From: Microbacterium faecale
Lineage (GTDB): Bacteria > Actinomycetota > Actinomycetes > Actinomycetales > Microbacteriaceae
Direction: 5' to 3'
Length of the DNA stretch: 64,000 bases
NCBI RefSeq assembly: GCF_014640975.1
Contig: NZ_BMHO01000001.1
Location: 258,166 to 322,165, forward strand
Under the pieces are notes generated by a model that was not told the origin of the DNA, searched no databases, and saw only the letters and a program-made list of their open reading frames with translations. The translations under genes and the position numbers were made by a program. Below are positions 33,752 to 42,134 of the stretch, piece after piece. Positions within the stretch are counted from its first letter, which is position 1, and each line of letters starts with the position of its first letter.

Positions 33752-33777
33752 AACTACAGATGCCTTGTCATCGGACA
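33752..33777 (-). repeat. Right terminal inverted repeat with internal repeat copies
   Basis: 26 bp, reverse complement of the left repeat except one base, followed by GAGGC. Between 33690 and 33750 at least two more related copies are seen (AACTACAGGTCGTCTGTCA and ACCACAGATCGGTTGGC), spaced about 35 bp, like the multiple transposase-binding sites at ends of Tn7/Tn5053-type elements. Confidence 0.88.
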
Positions 33778-34119
33778 GAGGCGCAGCCCGAGACGATCAT
33801 CATGGACTGCTACGCATACAGCTCGCTGCACGAGTACGGCATCGAGCCCGACGCGCTGTTCGGCTTCGATTGTGAGAACTCGTTCGTGATGGGCGACATC
33901 GACACCAGCGGCATCGAGCGCGTCGGCCAGGACGGCGAGATCGCCGCGCGCTACGCGGACCACGTCGTCGCCATGAAGGGCGGTGCTGTCGTGGGCACCG
34001 GCGATCCAGCGACCGTGATCACCGAGGATCTCGTCGCCGACGTGTTCGGCTTGGACGCGCGCGTGATCCCCGACCCGGAGTCCGGCAGTCCGCTCGTGGT
34101 GCCGCGCTGGCGGCACTGA
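33778..34119 (+). pseudogene. Siderophore-binding protein fragment fused to tail of a siderophore ABC ATPase
   Basis: After the GAGGC copy, the frame reads QPETIIMDCYAYSSLHEYG then FGFDCENSFVMGD, which is the N-terminal lobe of an iron-siderophore binding protein. At about 33945-33955 it switches, in frame, to RYADHVVAMKGG and VFGLDARVIPDP, the C-terminal end of a FepC/FecE-type ATPase, ending TGA at 34117-34119. An internal deletion has joined two genes of one uptake operon. It abuts the stop of the convergent export-protein gene. Not expected to be functional. Confidence 0.75.
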
Positions 34120-34599
34120 TCAGAAGCGGCCCACAACCTGCACGCCACCGAGCGCGAGGAGCGTGAACGCGACACCCCAGAGGATGATCGAGATGATCTG
34201 CCAGAAGATCACCTTGTTCTTCGAGGCGCCGAAGCTGACGATGAGCGCCGACGTGATCTGACTCGGCAGAACCGCCTGACCCAGGAGGCTCACCCCCGCG
34301 ATGCCGAACTTGTCGAACCGTTCCTTGAGCTTCTGCTTGCGGGGCGAGAGTTCCTTCGGCGCGTTGTTCTTGGTCGCGGCCGTCCGGATGCCATGCGCGG
34401 ACAGGACGAAGATCAGCATCGAGACCACGTTCCCGATGATGGCGGCCGCAAGCGCGACGACGGGGTGGATCCCCGCGATCACTCCGATGAACGCGCCCAG
34501 GTACGACTCGACGAACGGGATCGCCGAGATGAGGATGATCCCGACCCACTGAACGGCGACAGGGAGAGTTTCGGTGAACGACTGCAGGTTCTCGAGCAT
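34120..34599 (-). CDS. Putative small multidrug export protein (PF06695-like)
   Basis: 159 residues, four to five hydrophobic segments. The pattern 'AIPFVESYLGAFIGVIAGI' and 'LPSQITSALIVSFG' fits the Sm_multidrug_ex family. The ATG at 34599 is chosen for the AGGA four bases upstream; an upstream in-frame ATG at 34632 has none. The family name implies export but the substrate is not established. Confidence 0.75.
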   Translation of the reverse strand: MLENLQSFTETLPVAVQWVGIILISAIPFVESYLGAFIGVIAGIHPVVALAAAIIGNVVSMLIFVLSAHGIRTAATKNNAPKELSPRKQKLKERFDKFGIAGVSLLGQAVLPSQITSALIVSFGASKNKVIFWQIISIILWGVAFTLLALGGVQVVGRF

Positions 34600-34662
34600 G
34601 TTCCTATTCCACCGCATCCGGCCGTAGGCCACTTCCCCCTCCGGGAGGAAAACGCTCCGCCG

Positions 34663-35607
34663 TCAGTCGGAGCTCGCGCGCGGATCCGCCTTCGGCGTCC
34701 AGTCGCGCTCGGGGCGGAACGCCCGGGTGACGAGAAGCACGCCGATGACGACGGCGAGCAGGATCCATCCCGGCACCCCGACGGCGGAGCCCAGCAGCGG
34801 ATCCAGGTCAGGCGTCGCCCAGAGGAGCGGGTAGGTGAAGGTCGCGTTGAGGGCGCCATGCCCGACTGCGGCCGGCCACACGCTGCGGGTGAAGTAACGG
34901 CTCCACTGGAGGATCACGCCGACGAGCAGGCAGAAGATCACCATGTACACGAGCCCGAGCGCGTCGGTGCGACCGAAGTTGTAGCCGAGCAGGATGATCG
35001 GCGCGTGCCACAGGCCCCAGACGACGCCGATGATCGCGGACGACGGCCAGAACCCGAGCGGCGACAGCGCCGTCGTGAGGTAGCCGCGCCAGCCGAGCTC
35101 CTCGCCGAAGGCAGTGATGGTGGCCTGGATCACGATGAGCGGCAGGGAGAGGAACTGGATGATGAGGAACACGTCGACGTCGGCGCCGCCCAGCTGGGCG
35201 GAGAGCGTCGCGAGTTCGCCATCGATCGTGAGCCACCCGAGGGCCGAGGCAAGGAACATCGCACCGAAGGCGACGGCGAGGAAGATGACCGGCCACAGCA
35301 GGATGAGCCAGATCTTGCGCGACACGGGCCGGAACGGCAGCAGGCCGAGGTAGCGTGCGCGGCCGCCCTTGGGGACGGCGATGAACGTGATGATGAGGGC
35401 CGCGATGGTTGGGGTGGCCATGAGCCCGGCCGCGAAGAGCTGGAAGAACGGGGAGGCGAGGCCGTCGCCGAACCAGAGGGGAAGGCAGACGAGCCAGCCC
35501 AGTGCGAGTGCGATCGCGGCGAACGCGCCGACGGGCCCCCAGGGCACACGCGTAGGTGGCACGCCGGGGCGGTTGTCATGGGGCGAGAAGAGATCGGTGG
35601 CGTTCAT
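34663..35607 (-). CDS. CPBP (CAAX-type) intramembrane metalloprotease
   Basis: 314 residues with eight membrane helices. The three CPBP motifs are present: EELGWRG (E-E-x3-R), FxxxH-type VWGLWHAP, and HGALNA. These supply the glutamates and histidines of the membrane zinc/metal site. The ATG at 35607 gives a short cytoplasmic start; the longer open frame upstream is not supported. Bacterial homologues include bacteriocin-immunity and prenyl-protein processing types; the role here is unknown. Confidence 0.87.
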   Translation of the reverse strand: MNATDLFSPHDNRPGVPPTRVPWGPVGAFAAIALALGWLVCLPLWFGDGLASPFFQLFAAGLMATPTIAALIITFIAVPKGGRARYLGLLPFRPVSRKIWLILLWPVIFLAVAFGAMFLASALGWLTIDGELATLSAQLGGADVDVFLIIQFLSLPLIVIQATITAFGEELGWRGYLTTALSPLGFWPSSAIIGVVWGLWHAPIILLGYNFGRTDALGLVYMVIFCLLVGVILQWSRYFTRSVWPAAVGHGALNATFTYPLLWATPDLDPLLGSAVGVPGWILLAVVIGVLLVTRAFRPERDWTPKADPRASSD

Positions 35608-35696
35608 GGCTCCATGCTCGCGCGGAGTCTCGCGTCGCACATCCGTCACGCGGGGGAATTCGGGTACCCGTCGCGCGGGGGACGGCGCGCGTTCGG

Positions 35697-36587
35697 TTAC
35701 CCGGCGAACCGGTGCACGGGAGCGCCCTGCAGGGTCGTCTCGATCTCGTACACGAGCCCGGCGTGAGCTTCCGCGTCGACGTCGATCCCCTGCTTCGACG
35801 ACGTGATGAACAGCGTGCGTCCCTCCGGTCCGCCGAACGCGCACGAGGTGGGGTTGGTCACGTCGAGAGGAATGGTGTCGGTGCAGCGCCCGTCGGCGTC
35901 ATACCGGCGGACGCACGCCCCGCCCCAGAGGGCGATCCAGAGGCCGCCCTCGTCGTCAGCCGCCATACCGTCCGGTTTCCCGGGCTCGTCGCCGAGGTCA
36001 AGGTGAACCTCGCGGTCGCCGAAGATTCCGGTCTCGAGGTCATACGCGTACCGGTACACCGTCGCGGCGGGGGTGTCCACGTGCAGTGCGCTGCGGCCGT
36101 CGGGAGTCCAGACGAGACCGTTGGGAATCGTGAGGTCGTGCAGCACCGGCGCGACCGTGAGGTCGGCGTCGAGGCGGTAGAGCGTGCCGGCGCCGGGCGT
36201 GGCGTCATACGCCATCGTTCCGCAGAAGAGACGGCCGCGCGGATCGCACGCGCCCTCGTTCATGCGGATCCGCGCATCGTCGAAGACGGGGATCTCTCGC
36301 ACGCTGTCGAGCGCGTCGTCCAGAAGGGCGAACCCCTGTTGGAGGGCGACGACGAAGCCGCCGCGCTCGCGTCGCCGGATCACCGCGGCGACGTCGCCGA
36401 GGGTGCGCCGCGATGCTTCGTCGCCGTCCCAGGTGATGACGCCACCCGCGAGCATGTCCACGTGCCGCAGGACATCGGCGTCGTCGTCCCAGAACGCGCC
36501 TTCGCCGTGAAACGTCGCGGGGTCGCCGATCCAGCGACCGGGCCCGCGCACGTGCGGGGCGTCGGTTCCCGTCATCGGGTGATGCAT
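35697..36587 (-). CDS. SMP-30/gluconolactonase-like hydrolase
   Basis: 296 residues, six-bladed propeller type. Metal-binding motifs are visible: GEGAFWDDD near the start, RMNEGACDPRGRLFCGTM, IPNGLVWTPDG and KPDGMAADDEGGLWIALWGG. It would hydrolyse a sugar lactone or similar ester. No sugar dehydrogenase gene is adjacent, so the substrate is open. The start has two nearby ATGs (36587 and 36575). Confidence 0.87.
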   Translation of the reverse strand: MHHPMTGTDAPHVRGPGRWIGDPATFHGEGAFWDDDADVLRHVDMLAGGVITWDGDEASRRTLGDVAAVIRRRERGGFVVALQQGFALLDDALDSVREIPVFDDARIRMNEGACDPRGRLFCGTMAYDATPGAGTLYRLDADLTVAPVLHDLTIPNGLVWTPDGRSALHVDTPAATVYRYAYDLETGIFGDREVHLDLGDEPGKPDGMAADDEGGLWIALWGGACVRRYDADGRCTDTIPLDVTNPTSCAFGGPEGRTLFITSSKQGIDVDAEAHAGLVYEIETTLQGAPVHRFAG

Positions 36588-36646
36588 TTGGATCGGAGTG
36601 CGTCAGTCGTCGTCATACCGCGATCGTACGACGTCGCGTGCGATGG

Positions 36647-38032
36647 CTACTCGTCACCGAAGCCCGCGTCCATGTGCACCATGTCGTGGAAGCGGCTGTA
36701 ATGGCCCTGGAACGCGACCGCGATGTCGGCCGTGGGGCCGTTACGGTGCTTCGCGACGATCAGGTCGGCCTCGCCGGGGCGCGACTGCCGGTCGTACACC
36801 TCGTCGCGGTGGAGGAGGATCACCATATCGGCGTCCTGCTCGATCGATCCCGATTCGCGCAGGTCGCTGACCATTGGGCGCTTGTCCTGGCGCTGCTCGG
36901 ATCCTCGGTTCAGCTGCGACAGCGCGATGACCGGCACCTGCAGCTCCTTCGCCATCAGCTTGAGCGCACGGGAGAACTCCGAGACCTCCTGCTGACGTGA
37001 CTCGACCTTCTTACCGCTCGTCATGAGCTGGAGATAGTCGATGATGATCATCTTCAGACCGACGCGCTGCTTGAGGCGTCGGCACTTCGCACGAATCTCG
37101 ACGAGCGTCATGTTCGGACTGTCGTCGACGTAGAGCGGTGCGTCGTTGATGCGGCCACGCGTCGACGCCAGCGTCGTCCAGTCACGCGAATCGAGGTCGC
37201 CCTTGCGCAGCTTCTGCAGCGGGATCTGGCCCTCGGCGCTGAGCAGGCGCATCGCGATCTCGGTCTTGCCCATCTCGAGCGAGAAGAAGATCGCGGGCTG
37301 GTCATGCTTGATCGCGGACGCCCGAGCGAAATCGAGAGCCAGGGTTGATTTACCCATAGCCGGTCGTGCGGCGACGACGATCATCTGGCCGGCGTGCAGG
37401 CCGTTCGTCAGCTCGTCGAGGTCTTTGAACCCCGTCGGCACGCCCGTCATCTGGCCGTCGCGGCCCTTGGCCATCTCGATCTCCTCGAGGGCGGCGGAGA
37501 CCGCGACCTCGAGCGGGACGTAGTCCTCGGTCTGATCCTGTCCCGTGACGGAGTAGACCTCGGCCTGGGCCTGGTTGACGAGCTCGACGGCTTCTCCCTC
37601 GCCGCTATAGCCCATCTGCACGATGCGCGTGCCAGCGTCAACGAGGCGACGCAGCAGCGCGCGCTCCTGCACGATCGATGCGTAATATCCGGCGTTGGCC
37701 GCCGTCGGCACGATCGACGTCAGCGAGTGGAGGTAGTCGACGCCACCGGCACGCTGCAAGTCGCCGGTCTTCATCAGCTCATCGGTGACGGTGATGACGT
37801 CGGTCGGCTCGCCGTGCGAATAGAGCGAGAGGATCGCCTCGAAGATCACCTCGTGCTTCGGGATGTAGAAGTCACCGCCGCGCAGCGTCTCGACGACATC
37901 AGCGACGGCGTCCTTCGACAGCAGCATTCCGCCGAGGGTCGACTGCTCGCTCAACAGGTCGTGGGGCGGCGTGCGCTCGTGAGCCGGCTGCCCGCCGTCC
38001 AGACGCTCGGTCACGACGTCGTTGATCGACAC
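36647..38032 (-). CDS. dnaB: Replicative DNA helicase DnaB
   Basis: 461 residues, the standard length. The N-terminal domain starts PHDLLSEQSTLGGMLLSKDA. The RecA-like core has Walker A ARPAMGKSTLALD, Walker B KMIIIDYLQLM, VIALSQLNRG and the arginine-finger region VSDLRESGSIEQDAD. No intein is present. The GTG at 38032 is chosen because GGGAGGAG lies six bases upstream; ATGs at 38095 and 38116 are possible but have no ribosome site. It lies downstream of rplI on the same strand across a 384-bp region rich in DnaA-box-like sequences. Confidence 0.93.
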   Translation of the reverse strand: MSINDVVTERLDGGQPAHERTPPHDLLSEQSTLGGMLLSKDAVADVVETLRGGDFYIPKHEVIFEAILSLYSHGEPTDVITVTDELMKTGDLQRAGGVDYLHSLTSIVPTAANAGYYASIVQERALLRRLVDAGTRIVQMGYSGEGEAVELVNQAQAEVYSVTGQDQTEDYVPLEVAVSAALEEIEMAKGRDGQMTGVPTGFKDLDELTNGLHAGQMIVVAARPAMGKSTLALDFARASAIKHDQPAIFFSLEMGKTEIAMRLLSAEGQIPLQKLRKGDLDSRDWTTLASTRGRINDAPLYVDDSPNMTLVEIRAKCRRLKQRVGLKMIIIDYLQLMTSGKKVESRQQEVSEFSRALKLMAKELQVPVIALSQLNRGSEQRQDKRPMVSDLRESGSIEQDADMVILLHRDEVYDRQSRPGEADLIVAKHRNGPTADIAVAFQGHYSRFHDMVHMDAGFGDE

Positions 38033-38185
38033 AGACTCTCCTCCCGACGGATCTCGCTCCGTGATCGGCGATTCGGGGCGAACCGCGACAGTCATGTCAC
38101 CAGCGACGACCGACATTCGAACGGGGCACCCGACACGTTCCGACGACTCACCTTATGAACAGATTTTGCGCGCCACAACGCGCCC

Positions 38186-38329
38186 TGTGGATAACCCTGT
38201 GGATGGTTCTGGGTAAAACGCCGCTCGGCCTGTGGAATCAGCCTGTGGACAACGGTGTGGAATGCGGCATACTGCGTGATTTTTATAACCTCTGACCAGG
38301 TATTTACCCGTTGCACACAGTGTGGATAA
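38186..38329 (-). promoter_or_regulatory. Cluster of DnaA-box-like sites upstream of dnaB
   Basis: Within 144 bp the nonamer TGTGGANNN occurs six times in one orientation. Two are exact TTATCCACA boxes (38186-38194, 38321-38329) and one is the actinobacterial TTGTCCACA (38244-38252). Degenerate copies are at 38198, 38231 and 38256. The intergenic stretch 38033-38416 is otherwise free of genes and has AT-rich patches (TTTTTATAA near 38280). It probably lets DnaA bind upstream of dnaB, for regulation or DnaA titration. Confidence 0.7.
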
Positions 38330-38416
38330 CAGTCGACTTGAACCGCTGCTTGAAGGTTGAACGGCAGATGAACGGATGTGGAAGAAACACACCTGTGTCG
38401 CCCCGTCCAGGCATGA

Positions 38417-38455
38417 GAAACCGGCGCTTCTCCACAGGGGAGAAGCGCCGGTTTC
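38417..38455 (-). terminator. Terminator of the rpsF-ssb-rpsR-rplI operon
   Basis: 17-bp perfect arms (GAAACCGGCGCTTCTCC and its complement) with a five-base loop, 13 bases after the rplI stop. Very stable; no T-run is obvious, as is common in high-GC actinobacteria. Confidence 0.85.
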
Positions 38456-38468
38456 GAGTGCGAGAAGA

Positions 38469-38924
38469 CTACTTCTTCTGCGCGATGACCTGCAGGTTGA
38501 TCACGGCGGTCACGTTGTCGTGAAGACGCACGAGCGCCTCGTGGTCACCGACGGCCTTGATCGGCGACGGCAGCGTCACACGACGCTTGTCGAGGTCTCC
38601 GAGACCCGCCTCCGCAACGGCGTTCGCGACGTCGGCCGGCTTGACGGATCCGAACAGGCGCCCCTCGGCGCCGGCCTTGACCGTCACCTTGACGCGGGCC
38701 TGCTCGAGCTTCTGCTTGAGCTCCTCGGCCTCTTCGTGAGTGGCGATCGCGCGCGACTCGCGTGCAGCGCGGATCTGGTCCACCTGCTTCTGGCCGCCGC
38801 GCGTCCACGTGACGGCGAAGCCCTGCGGAATGAGGTAGTTACGGGCGTACCCGTCCTTGACCTCGATCACGTCACCGGCGCTACCCAGCCCGTCGACCTC
38901 ATGCGTGAGAATCAGCTTCGACAT
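38469..38924 (-). CDS. rplI: Large ribosomal subunit protein bL9
   Basis: 151 residues, normal length. The N-terminal RNA-binding domain starts [21 protein letters not shown] and contains [13 protein letters not shown], the bL9 signature; a helical connector and C-terminal domain follow. It is the last gene of the operon, 11 bp after rpsR. A terminator follows. Confidence 0.97.
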   Translation of the reverse strand: MSKLILTHEVDGLGSAGDVIEVKDGYARNYLIPQGFAVTWTRGGQKQVDQIRAARESRAIATHEEAEELKQKLEQARVKVTVKAGAEGRLFGSVKPADVANAVAEAGLGDLDKRRVTLPSPIKAVGDHEALVRLHDNVTAVINLQVIAQKK

Positions 38925-38935
38925 GCGAGGGCTCC

Positions 38936-39190
38936 TTACCGGCCTGCGCCGGCGTACGGCAGGAGAGCCATCTCGCGCGCGTTCTTGATCGCGCGGGCGA
39001 TGAGGCGCTGCTCCTGAACCGAAACACCGGTGATACGACGGGCACGGATCTTGCCGCGCTCCGAGATGAACTTGCGAAGGGTCGCGACATCCTTGTAGTC
39101 AATGACGCCGACCCGAATGTGCTTCGCGGGGGCGGCGTTCTTCGCGCCCTTCCGCGTCTTGCGGCGATCGCCGCTCGACTTTCCAGCCAT
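38936..39190 (-). CDS. rpsR: Small ribosomal subunit protein bS18
   Basis: 84 residues. The bS18 core is clear: [19 protein letters not shown] and [20 protein letters not shown] followed by [11 protein letters not shown]. The N-terminal Cys-rich zinc motif of some bS18 proteins is absent, so this is the zinc-independent form; actinobacteria often carry a second, zinc-dependent or Zur-controlled copy. It sits between ssb and rplI. Confidence 0.96.
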   Translation of the reverse strand: MAGKSSGDRRKTRKGAKNAAPAKHIRVGVIDYKDVATLRKFISERGKIRARRITGVSVQEQRLIARAIKNAREMALLPYAGAGR

Positions 39191-39217
39191 GAATGGATCC
39201 TTTACGAATGTAAGAGA

Positions 39218-39739
39218 TTAGAACGGGGTGTCGTCAGAGAACGACCCCGGAGTGCTCCACGCGTCACCGCCGGACGAGCCGGGCGTCGCCCAGGGCTCGT
39301 CGGAGGACTGCTGCGGAGCCTGCTGACCACCGGAGACCTGACCGGAGTTTCCGCCCCGGCCATAGTTTCCGCTGCTCGCCGCACGGGTGACCTGTGCCGT
39401 GGCGTAGCGCAACGACGGACCGATCTCCTGGACGTCCAGTTCGATCGAGGTGCGTCGCTCGCCCTCACGCGTCTCATAGTTCCGCTGACGGAGGTTGCCC
39501 TGCGCGATCACGCGCATGCCCTTCGTCATGGACCCGGCGACGTGCTCGGCGAAGTCGCGCCAGACACTGGCGCGCAAGAACAGGGCTTCGCCGTCCTTCC
39601 ACTCGCCCGACGCGCGATCGAACGTGCGCGGGGTCGAAGCGATCGTGAAGTTCGCCACGGGGATCCCGGACTGCGTGTACCGCAGCTCGGGATCGGCGGT
39701 CAGATTGCCTACGACGGTGATAACGGTTTCGCCTGCCAT
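39218..39739 (-). CDS. ssb: Single-stranded DNA-binding protein SSB
   Basis: 173 residues. The OB-fold (about 1-110) starts [20 protein letters not shown] and includes FRASVW-like [14 protein letters not shown] Gly/Gln/Ser-rich linker follows, ending with the acidic protein-interaction tip DDTPF. It lies in the rpsF-ssb-rpsR-rplI operon, 9 bp after rpsF, as in most actinobacteria. It coats ssDNA at the fork; dnaB is the next gene group. Confidence 0.96.
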   Translation of the reverse strand: MAGETVITVVGNLTADPELRYTQSGIPVANFTIASTPRTFDRASGEWKDGEALFLRASVWRDFAEHVAGSMTKGMRVIAQGNLRQRNYETREGERRTSIELDVQEIGPSLRYATAQVTRAASSGNYGRGGNSGQVSGGQQAPQQSSDEPWATPGSSGGDAWSTPGSFSDDTPF

Positions 39740-39748
39740 GCGCTTACC

Positions 39749-40117
39749 TTAGGCCTTCGCCGCAGACTTGCGTGCAGCCTTCGCTTCGGCCCGCTTGGCC
39801 TCGGAGGCGACCATCGCGATGGCCTCTTCCGCACGAAGGATCTTGGTGCGCATCACGTCATCGGCAAGACCGAGCTGGCGGTCGAGCTCATGCGTGGCGT
39901 CGCTGGTGGCCGTGAAGTCGACGACGGCGTAGATGCCCTCGGTCTTCTTCTGGATCTCGTAGGCGAACTTGCGCTTGCCCCAGATGTCCACGTTCTCGAT
40001 CGTGCCCTTGGCGTCAGTGATGACCTTGAGGTACTTATCGAGGTACGCGGGAACCTGGCGCTCGTCCACCTCAGGCTGGATGATAACCATCATCTCGTAC
40101 TGGTGCGTGTGCGTCAC
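39749..40117 (-). CDS. rpsF: Small ribosomal subunit protein bS6
   Basis: 122 residues. The bS6 fold is clear in YEMMVIIQPEVDERQVPAYL, DIWGKRKFAYEI and GIYAVVDFTA. The GTG at 40117 is chosen because AGGAGGTGGGAAA lies directly upstream; a long open frame further upstream has no support. It opens the operon. The 256 bp upstream (40118-40373) is shared with a divergent gene and probably carries the promoter; TAGACT near 40231 (minus strand) is a possible -10. Confidence 0.96.
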   Translation of the reverse strand: MTHTHQYEMMVIIQPEVDERQVPAYLDKYLKVITDAKGTIENVDIWGKRKFAYEIQKKTEGIYAVVDFTATSDATHELDRQLGLADDVMRTKILRAEEAIAMVASEAKRAEAKAARKSAAKA

Positions 40118-40373
40118 TTTCCCACCTCCTTCGGACTCGAACGGATGCCGGGCATTTCCCGACATCAGGAGGGTGTGTTGCACGTCGCCCGGATGTGGGC
40201 CGAACGGCGGCACAGCGGACAACCGGTTTAGTCTAGCGGATCCTGCTGGCTGCCGCGAGCGCGGGCGCGGATTCACCACGATGCCATTGACACGACCGAT
40301 ATGCAGCGGAATGGTGGGGCCCGTTAAGGGCCGTGGATCGACCACGGCGTCGTGACCGAGAGAGGGTTCGATC

Positions 40374-41603
40374 ATGAGTTTCTCTGACATCGACTGGGTG
40401 GGCATCCTCGGCAAGGTTGTCCTCGCGATCGTCATCATCGCGGCGACATGGATTCTTGCCGCCGTCGTACGGTGGGCCATCGGCAAGCTCGTCTCGCGGG
40501 TGACGTTCCTGCAGCGCGAAGGCAACGACGGCAAGGCCGTCGGCGACTCGATCGGATCCGTCGCCTCCCTGCTCGTCTGGCTGTTCGGCCTGATGGCAGT
40601 CCTCCAGCTCTTCTCGCTCACGCAGGTCCTCGAGCCCATCCAGTCGTTGCTCCAGGGGGTCCTCGGCTTCCTGCCCAACCTCATCGGTGCGACGTTCGTC
40701 TTCGTCATCGGCTTCGTCGTGGCGAAGATCGTGCGCCAGCTCGTCGAAACCGCGCTCGGCGCGGTGAACTTCACGAAGCTGACGCGCAAGGCCTCGGCGG
40801 GCGCGAACACCGTCGTGAACGAGGCGTCCGGCGCCCCCGCCGATCCGACTCAGGTCCCGGTCGGTGACCCGGCCCCGCCGAAGACCGGCCTGTCGAACAT
40901 CCCGAACGTCGTCGGCAACCTCGTGTTCGCGATCATCCTGATCGTCGTCGCGATCGCGGCGCTGCAGATCCTCGGCATCTCGGCGATCTCCGATCCCGCC
41001 GAGCAGATGCTGCAGATGTTCCTCACGGCGTTGCCGGCGATCATCGCGGCCGCGCTCATCCTCGGCCTCGGCTACCTCATCTCGTCGTTCCTCGGCGGAC
41101 TGCTCGAAACGACGCTCGGCGGCCTCGGCGTGGACCGCTCAGTCGCGAAGCTCGAGATCCTGCCGGCCGGCGCCAGCGCGACGAAGATCATCACGCGCAT
41201 CGTGCAGGTCGCGATCATGGTGTTCTTCGCGATCATGGCCACGCGCGCGCTCGGCTTCCCCGAGGTCACCCAGATCCTCAACGAGGTCCTTGAGCTCGGC
41301 GGCCGCGTCCTGTTCGGCGGCGTCATCATCGCCGCGGGCTTCCTCATCGCGAACCTCATCGTGAAGTTCATGGGCAAGGGCACGCCCGCGACCGTCATCA
41401 AGTGGGCGACGATCGCCCTGTTCACGGCGATGGGCCTGAGCTACATGGGCATCGCCGACGAGATCATCACCCTCGCGTTCGGCGCGGTCGTCGTCGGCGG
41501 TGCGCTCGCCGCGGCGCTTGCCTACGGCCTCGGCGGCCGGCAGGCCGCGGCCGAGTCGCTCGAGAAGTTGAAGGTGAAGAAGGCAGCGGATCCAACGGAG
41601 TAG
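40374..41603 (+). CDS. CmpX-like mechanosensitive-channel-family membrane protein
   Basis: 409 residues. Repeated TM_helix (PF05552-like) units: pairs of glycine-rich hydrophobic helices such as GVLGFLPNLIGATFVFVIGF, FLTALPAIIAAALILGLGY and LGGRVLFGGVIIAAGFLIAN, the last two being recognisable repeats. This is the CmpX/Msc-like family without the MscS beta domain. AGAGAGGG precedes the ATG. Upstream, TTGACA at 40287 is a possible -35 and an inverted repeat CCGTGG/CCACGG (40331-40347) may bind a regulator. A terminator follows. Confidence 0.82.
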   Translation: MSFSDIDWVGILGKVVLAIVIIAATWILAAVVRWAIGKLVSRVTFLQREGNDGKAVGDSIGSVASLLVWLFGLMAVLQLFSLTQVLEPIQSLLQGVLGFLPNLIGATFVFVIGFVVAKIVRQLVETALGAVNFTKLTRKASAGANTVVNEASGAPADPTQVPVGDPAPPKTGLSNIPNVVGNLVFAIILIVVAIAALQILGISAISDPAEQMLQMFLTALPAIIAAALILGLGYLISSFLGGLLETTLGGLGVDRSVAKLEILPAGASATKIITRIVQVAIMVFFAIMATRALGFPEVTQILNEVLELGGRVLFGGVIIAAGFLIANLIVKFMGKGTPATVIKWATIALFTAMGLSYMGIADEIITLAFGAVVVGGALAAALAYGLGGRQAAAESLEKLKVKKAADPTE

Positions 41604-41615
41604 AACGGATGCGCG

Positions 41616-41648
41616 GCGGGCCCGGTTCCCTGAGGGATCCGGGCCCGC
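41616..41648 (+). terminator. Hairpin terminator after the CmpX-like gene
   Basis: Arms GCGGGCCCGG and CCGGGCCCGC (10 bp, perfect) around a 13-base loop that itself pairs (TCCC/GGGA), followed by CTTCATCT. It is 12 bases after the stop codon. Confidence 0.78.
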
Positions 41649-41684
41649 TTCATCTCCGAAAGGCACCACCCGAGGAAGAAGGCC

Positions 41685-42059
41685 ATGGGCGAGCTGCGGA
41701 TCAAGCGGGCATACGACGACGCGAACACGGCCGACGGCTATCGTGTGCTGGTGGATCGGATGTGGCCGCGCGGCGTGTCGAAGGAACGCGCGGCGCTCGA
41801 CGAGCACCTGAAGGACATCGCTCCGTCGCCGGACCTGCGCACCTGGTGGAACCACGATCCAGACCGCATCGATGAGTTCACGAAGCGGTACCGGGCGGAG
41901 TTGGACAACAACCCCGCCGTCGAGGATCTGCGGTCGCGGGTGCGGGGCCACAAGACGGTCACCCTCATCTACGGGGCGAAGGATCCTGACGTGAATCACG
42001 CTCGCATCCTGCGCGACTACCTCCGCGAGGCAGGCGCTTCAGGAGAAGAGTCGCCGTAA
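41685..42059 (+). CDS. DUF488 family protein
   Basis: 124 residues, YeaO/DUF488 type. Motifs RVLVDRMWPRGVSKERAALD, WWNHDPDRIDEFTKRYRAEL and VTLIYGAKD match the family well. The biochemical role is unknown. It lies 36 bp after the CmpX terminator hairpin and is followed 75 bp later by a hypothetical gene on the same strand. Confidence 0.88.
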   Translation: MGELRIKRAYDDANTADGYRVLVDRMWPRGVSKERAALDEHLKDIAPSPDLRTWWNHDPDRIDEFTKRYRAELDNNPAVEDLRSRVRGHKTVTLIYGAKDPDVNHARILRDYLREAGASGEESP

Positions 42060-42134
42060 CGACGGATCCGATCGCGCTCTCGATCCGCCGGAACGACACG
42101 TCTCCTTCTGAACGGCTCGGCGTACGCTGGGCAC

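Larger units (their letters stand above)
29611..33777. mobile_element. TniB/TniQ-type (Tn5053/Tn7-like) transposon lacking a transposase gene
   Basis: 4167 bp bounded by 26-bp inverted repeats (29611-29636 and 33752-33777, 25 of 26 identical, starting TGTCCGATGACA) and flanked by 5-bp direct repeats GAGGC (29606-29610 and 33778-33782). The TGT ends and 5-bp duplication are those of DDE transposons of the Tn7/Mu/Tn5053 group. Inside, from the right end, are tniB, tniQ, then a convergent nucleotidyltransferase and a NUDIX-HAD pair. No TniA/TnsB-like transposase or resolvase is present, and only 103 bp separate the right repeat from tniB. The cargo looks less GC-rich than the chromosome. It is either non-autonomous or a deletion derivative. 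Confidence 0.9.

Noticed and set aside
33547..34119. A single intact 190-residue gene across the transposon's right end
   Set aside because: Its first part is transposon-end sequence and tniB antisense; the true content is two fragments of siderophore-uptake genes joined in frame.
38186..38329. The DnaA-box cluster as the chromosomal origin oriC
   Set aside because: The expected neighbours dnaA, dnaN, rpmH or gyrB are not present; the gene context is rpsF-ssb-rpsR-rplI-dnaB.
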